This document shows positions 6,704 through 8,897 of a stretch of 8,897 bases of DNA, piece after piece. The position numbers and the translations under genes were made by a program. The stretch is from positions 1 through 8,897 of the forward strand of contig SKKJ01000239.1 of the NCBI GenBank assembly GCA_007121575.1. Direction: 5' to 3'. This DNA comes from Natronomonas sp. (lineage in GTDB: Archaea > Halobacteriota > Halobacteria > Halobacteriales > Haloarculaceae). The notes under the pieces were generated by a model, which had not been told where the DNA came from, did no database searches, and saw only the letters and a program-made list of their open reading frames with translations. Every line of letters begins with the position of its first letter. Positions within the stretch are counted from its first letter, which is position 1.

Positions 6704-8101
6704 TCACAAAAGCGGTTCGAGCATCGAATTGATGGACTTCGACGATCTGACGGATAAAATACGTTCTCGGAGATCGCGTGTCGCGTCCTTCGAAAGTCGC
6801 GTGCTCACTACCGAATCGAATTTCTCGAGGATCTCTTCGCGTGTGAACGGTGAGTCGCCGCCGCCGCGGGCGTCTTCTTTCGTGGCGGTGTACGTCGTCC
6901 CGTCGTTCAGTTCAACGGTTACCGACGCACCCCAGTGTCCATCGTCTGCGCGTTCGTCGAAGGCTTCATCCGCGATGAGTTCGACACGGGAGGCGAGCGA
7001 CCGAACCGTTTCGTCAGCGACGAGTTCGGGTGTGAACGCATCGGCACCCGAACGGCCGGTATAAAGGCGAGTCGCGAGCGCGAATGGGATGCTGAATTTC
7101 GCCCCGAGGACGGTATCGGGATCCGTTCGGTCGAGCGTCGTTCCGAGCTCGAACGTTCTGACCACGATTCGATCCACGTCGTTTGGACGAATGTCCCGAT
7201 CAGCCACGATATCGGCGAGCGCCTCGATCGGCGCGTGCGTATACCGACACGCCGCGTGAACCTTGACGTAACTGCTGGTGAGATAATACGCCTCGCCGAA
7301 CGTTTCGAACGGCGAGAGCAGTTCGTCGGTAACGGCATCGGCGGCAGTATACGGCAGCAGACACGTCTCGATCGCGCCGTGGACGCCCGTAACGCCGGAT
7401 TGAGCCAGGGTCGCCGCCACGATCCCGTGTTGGCACGAAAGCCCCGTATAGAAGTTTCGAACCGTCGCTCCATCGTATGCGGCCTGCCAGTGGCCGACGA
7501 CGAACGGATTGACCGCGTTTCGAATGGCGTCCGCCATGGTGTCGGCATCGAACGACAGCAGTCGACCGACCGCGACCGCGGCCGAAACCGGTGCCCAGCC
7601 TCCGTGCGGATGCAATCCGGCTTTCATCGGCCGAATACAATCACCGAGGCGCGCTCCGACCTCATAACCGACCAAAACGGCTTCGAGGAGCTCGTCCCCG
7701 GTTGCGTCGATGTGTTGAGCGACCGCCAGCGCCGGTGGGATCGTATGAATGCCGGGGTGTGCGGACCGTTGGTTTCCCTCATCGAGTTCGAGGGTCGTGC
7801 CGGCTGCGGCGTTCAAAAGCGCCGCCTGTGAGACGTCGCGTCTATCACCTGTCGCGAAGACAGTCGCACCGGGTTCGGTGGATTCATTCTCAGAAAGCGG
7901 ACCTCGCCCCATCGTGGCCATCCCATCTGCGACTCGTCGAATATAGTCGGTCTCGCTGCCGCGGATACAGACGCCGAGCGTATCCAAAAGAACGATCGGT
8001 AGTCGATCGCGTACCGGTTCAGGAAGATCGTCCAATGAGACCGAGGTGGCGTATTCCGCCGCGACTGCAGCGAGATCCTCGCCCGATTGTGAATCGTTCA
8101 T
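6704..8101 (-). CDS. MmgE/PrpD family protein
   Basis: This is a complete 465-residue member of the MmgE/PrpD family, which includes 2-methylcitrate dehydratase, cis-aconitate decarboxylase and iminodisuccinate epimerase; all act on polycarboxylic acids without cofactor. Features in order: an all-helical N-terminal part; 'ELDEGNQRSAHPG' (D107, E108, H115); 'GLHPHGGWAPVSAA' (H164, H166); 'YDGATVRNFYTGLSCQHG'; 'YVKVHAACRYTHAPIEA' (K280, H282, C285, H289); and 'GAKFSIPFALA' (K335) before the C-terminal domain. Against cis-aconitate decarboxylase residues as I recall them, the Asp-Thr pair before the HPG motif, a lysine and one histidine appear replaced (E105, G109, R215, C285), so that activity is doubtful. 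The 'CRYTH' version occurs in the broad uncharacterised part of the family. The ATG has a TATA-like box 25 bases upstream. It lies 60 bases after the Fe-ADH homologue and is probably linked in function. Substrate is unknown, likely a dicarboxylic or iminodicarboxylic acid. Confidence 0.9.
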   Translation of the reverse strand: MNDSQSGEDLAAVAAEYATSVSLDDLPEPVRDRLPIVLLDTLGVCIRGSETDYIRRVADGMATMGRGPLSENESTEPGATVFATGDRRDVSQAALLNAAAGTTLELDEGNQRSAHPGIHTIPPALAVAQHIDATGDELLEAVLVGYEVGARLGDCIRPMKAGLHPHGGWAPVSAAVAVGRLLSFDADTMADAIRNAVNPFVVGHWQAAYDGATVRNFYTGLSCQHGIVAATLAQSGVTGVHGAIETCLLPYTAADAVTDELLSPFETFGEAYYLTSSYVKVHAACRYTHAPIEALADIVADRDIRPNDVDRIVVRTFELGTTLDRTDPDTVLGAKFSIPFALATRLYTGRSGADAFTPELVADETVRSLASRVELIADEAFDERADDGHWGASVTVELNDGTTYTATKEDARGGGDSPFTREEILEKFDSVVSTRLSKDATRDLRERILSVRSSKSINSMLEPLL

Positions 8102-8120
8102 AAACCGGATACTGCGCCGG

Positions 8121-8130
8121 GATGTATAAC
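8121..8130 (-). promoter_or_regulatory. Probable TATA box of the MmgE/PrpD gene
   Basis: On the - strand this reads 'gttatacatc', centred about 25 bases before the ATG at 8101. It is the best TATA match in the window, with spacing suited to a leaderless mRNA. It implies the PrpD gene can be transcribed independently of the Fe-ADH gene upstream. Confidence 0.55.
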
Positions 8131-8161
8131 AGTTCTCGGTACGTGTGGAAGACCCCGAGAG

Positions 8162-8897
8162 TTACCACGCCGCTTCGAGAATCGCTTCGAGTTCCGCCTG
8201 CGTCGGATCGAGATCGGCCGGAAGCTGTGTCATCATCCGATCTTCTAACGTGAATTCGGCGAGCGCCGGGATATCCTCACGCTTGGCGCCCGAAAGCTCC
8301 CCCGCTCGCCGTGGGACATCCATGCTGTCACGGACCGCTTCGATTCGTTCGACTACCGCCTCGATCGGGGAATCGACCGACGGATCGACTCCAACCGCTT
8401 CGGCGAGTTTCGGCGTAATGCCATCAACCTCTCCGAGCACGTAGCGAAGTACCGGTGGTGCCATGACCGCGTGGACGTGACCTTGCTGGACGGGATACCG
8501 CCGGGCGAACGCGTGGCCAAACGCGTGGATGATCGACGGTTTCCGCTCGTACTGGACAAGGAGTATTCCCAACACCGCACGATCCATCACGTCCGGGTCA
8601 TCCGTCGAGAGGTTCGAAAACGCGTCAGAGAGATACCGAAGTCCGTGAACCGCCGCGGCATCCAGGAACGGATTCCCGTCTCGGGCATACAGCGTCTCGA
8701 TTCCCTTATCGAAGCCGTTCATTGCGGATCCCTCGAGCGCACTCAGCGGCGACGTTTCGAACGCGGCCGGATCGGCGACGTTCGCGAGCGGCATGAGCGA
8801 TTCGCTCATCGTGATCGGCTGACCGGTCGGTGAATCCTCAGCGGAGAGGATCACGAGCGAGCCGCCCGCAGAAACGTCGGCACCGGCGAACGTCGTC
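8162..8897 (-). CDS. Iron-containing alcohol dehydrogenase / maleylacetate reductase family protein (5' partial), metal ligands altered
   Basis: This is the C-terminal 244 residues of a group III (Fe-type) dehydrogenase; the - strand frame stays open to the window end. The GTG at 8854 is not the start, because upstream codons read 'TTFAGADVSAGGSL', matching the NAD-binding 'PTTAGTGSE' region of the family. Downstream come 'ALEGSAMNGFDKGIETLYA' and 'SIIHAFGHAF...VQQGHVHAVMAP'. Aligned by eye with FucO-type enzymes, the four Fe/Zn ligands Asp, His, His, His become Asn (codon 8717-8719), Lys (8705-8707), His (8525-8527) and Gln (8483-8485). Only one ligand is kept. The nearest named relatives by motif are maleylacetate reductases, some of which I recall as also having Asn at the first position and not needing metal. 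It could be an NAD(P)H-dependent reductase of a keto or unsaturated acid, or have a different chemistry using the new lysine. It is upstream of the PrpD-family gene. Confidence 0.83.
   Translation of the reverse strand, partial: TTFAGADVSAGGSLVILSAEDSPTGQPITMSESLMPLANVADPAAFETSPLSALEGSAMNGFDKGIETLYARDGNPFLDAAAVHGLRYLSDAFSNLSTDDPDVMDRAVLGILLVQYERKPSIIHAFGHAFARRYPVQQGHVHAVMAPPVLRYVLGEVDGITPKLAEAVGVDPSVDSPIEAVVERIEAVRDSMDVPRRAGELSGAKREDIPALAEFTLEDRMMTQLPADLDPTQAELEAILEAAW

Noticed and set aside
6935..7831. 298-codon open frame on the + strand opposite the PrpD-family gene
   Set aside because: It is Arg-rich with no recognisable domain and antisense to a clear MmgE/PrpD protein.
8852..8854. GTG as the start of the Fe-ADH homologue
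   Set aside because: Codons upstream to the window end encode the conserved cofactor-binding region, so the gene continues beyond 8897.

Overview
The window looks like chromosomal DNA from a haloarchaeon. The proteins are rich in Asp and Glu and poor in Lys. Start codons lack Shine-Dalgarno sequences. Most genes have a T- or A/T-rich box about 25-28 bases before the ATG, which is the usual haloarchaeal pattern for leaderless mRNAs. This is a judgement by eye; no species can be named. I see no mobile element, CRISPR array, tRNA or rRNA, and no gene-free stretch longer than about 90 bases.

Layout. Six genes run on the + strand: a 5'-truncated cyclic amidohydrolase (hydantoinase/dihydroorotase class), a second complete paralogue, a soluble CapA-family metallophosphatase-like protein, an M20-family N-carbamoyl-amino-acid hydrolase, a carboxymuconolactone-decarboxylase-family protein, and a metallo-beta-lactamase-fold hydrolase. 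Two genes on the - strand converge on them: an MmgE/PrpD family protein and, upstream of it and cut by the window end, an iron-alcohol-dehydrogenase/maleylacetate-reductase family protein. The convergent junction near 6622-6703 contains a hairpin with a T5 run.

How the genes may work together (inference). The chemically clear core is ring opening followed by decarbamoylation. The amidohydrolases would open a cyclic ureide (hydantoin, dihydropyrimidine, dihydroorotate or allantoin-like) to an N-carbamoyl acid, and the M20 enzyme would remove the carbamoyl group to give an amino acid, CO2 and ammonia. The PrpD-type and Fe-ADH-type proteins suggest that the carbon skeleton, perhaps an unsaturated or keto-dicarboxylic acid, is processed further. 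CapA, CMD and MBL proteins do not belong to any textbook version of this pathway, so the set may be an uncharacterised ureide or cyclic-imide catabolic route. No transporter or regulator is visible here.

The most unusual points are the loss of three of the four metal ligands in the Fe-ADH homologue, the cytoplasmic CapA homologue placed between hydantoinase and carbamoylase, and the HxDxDH metal motif in the MBL protein.
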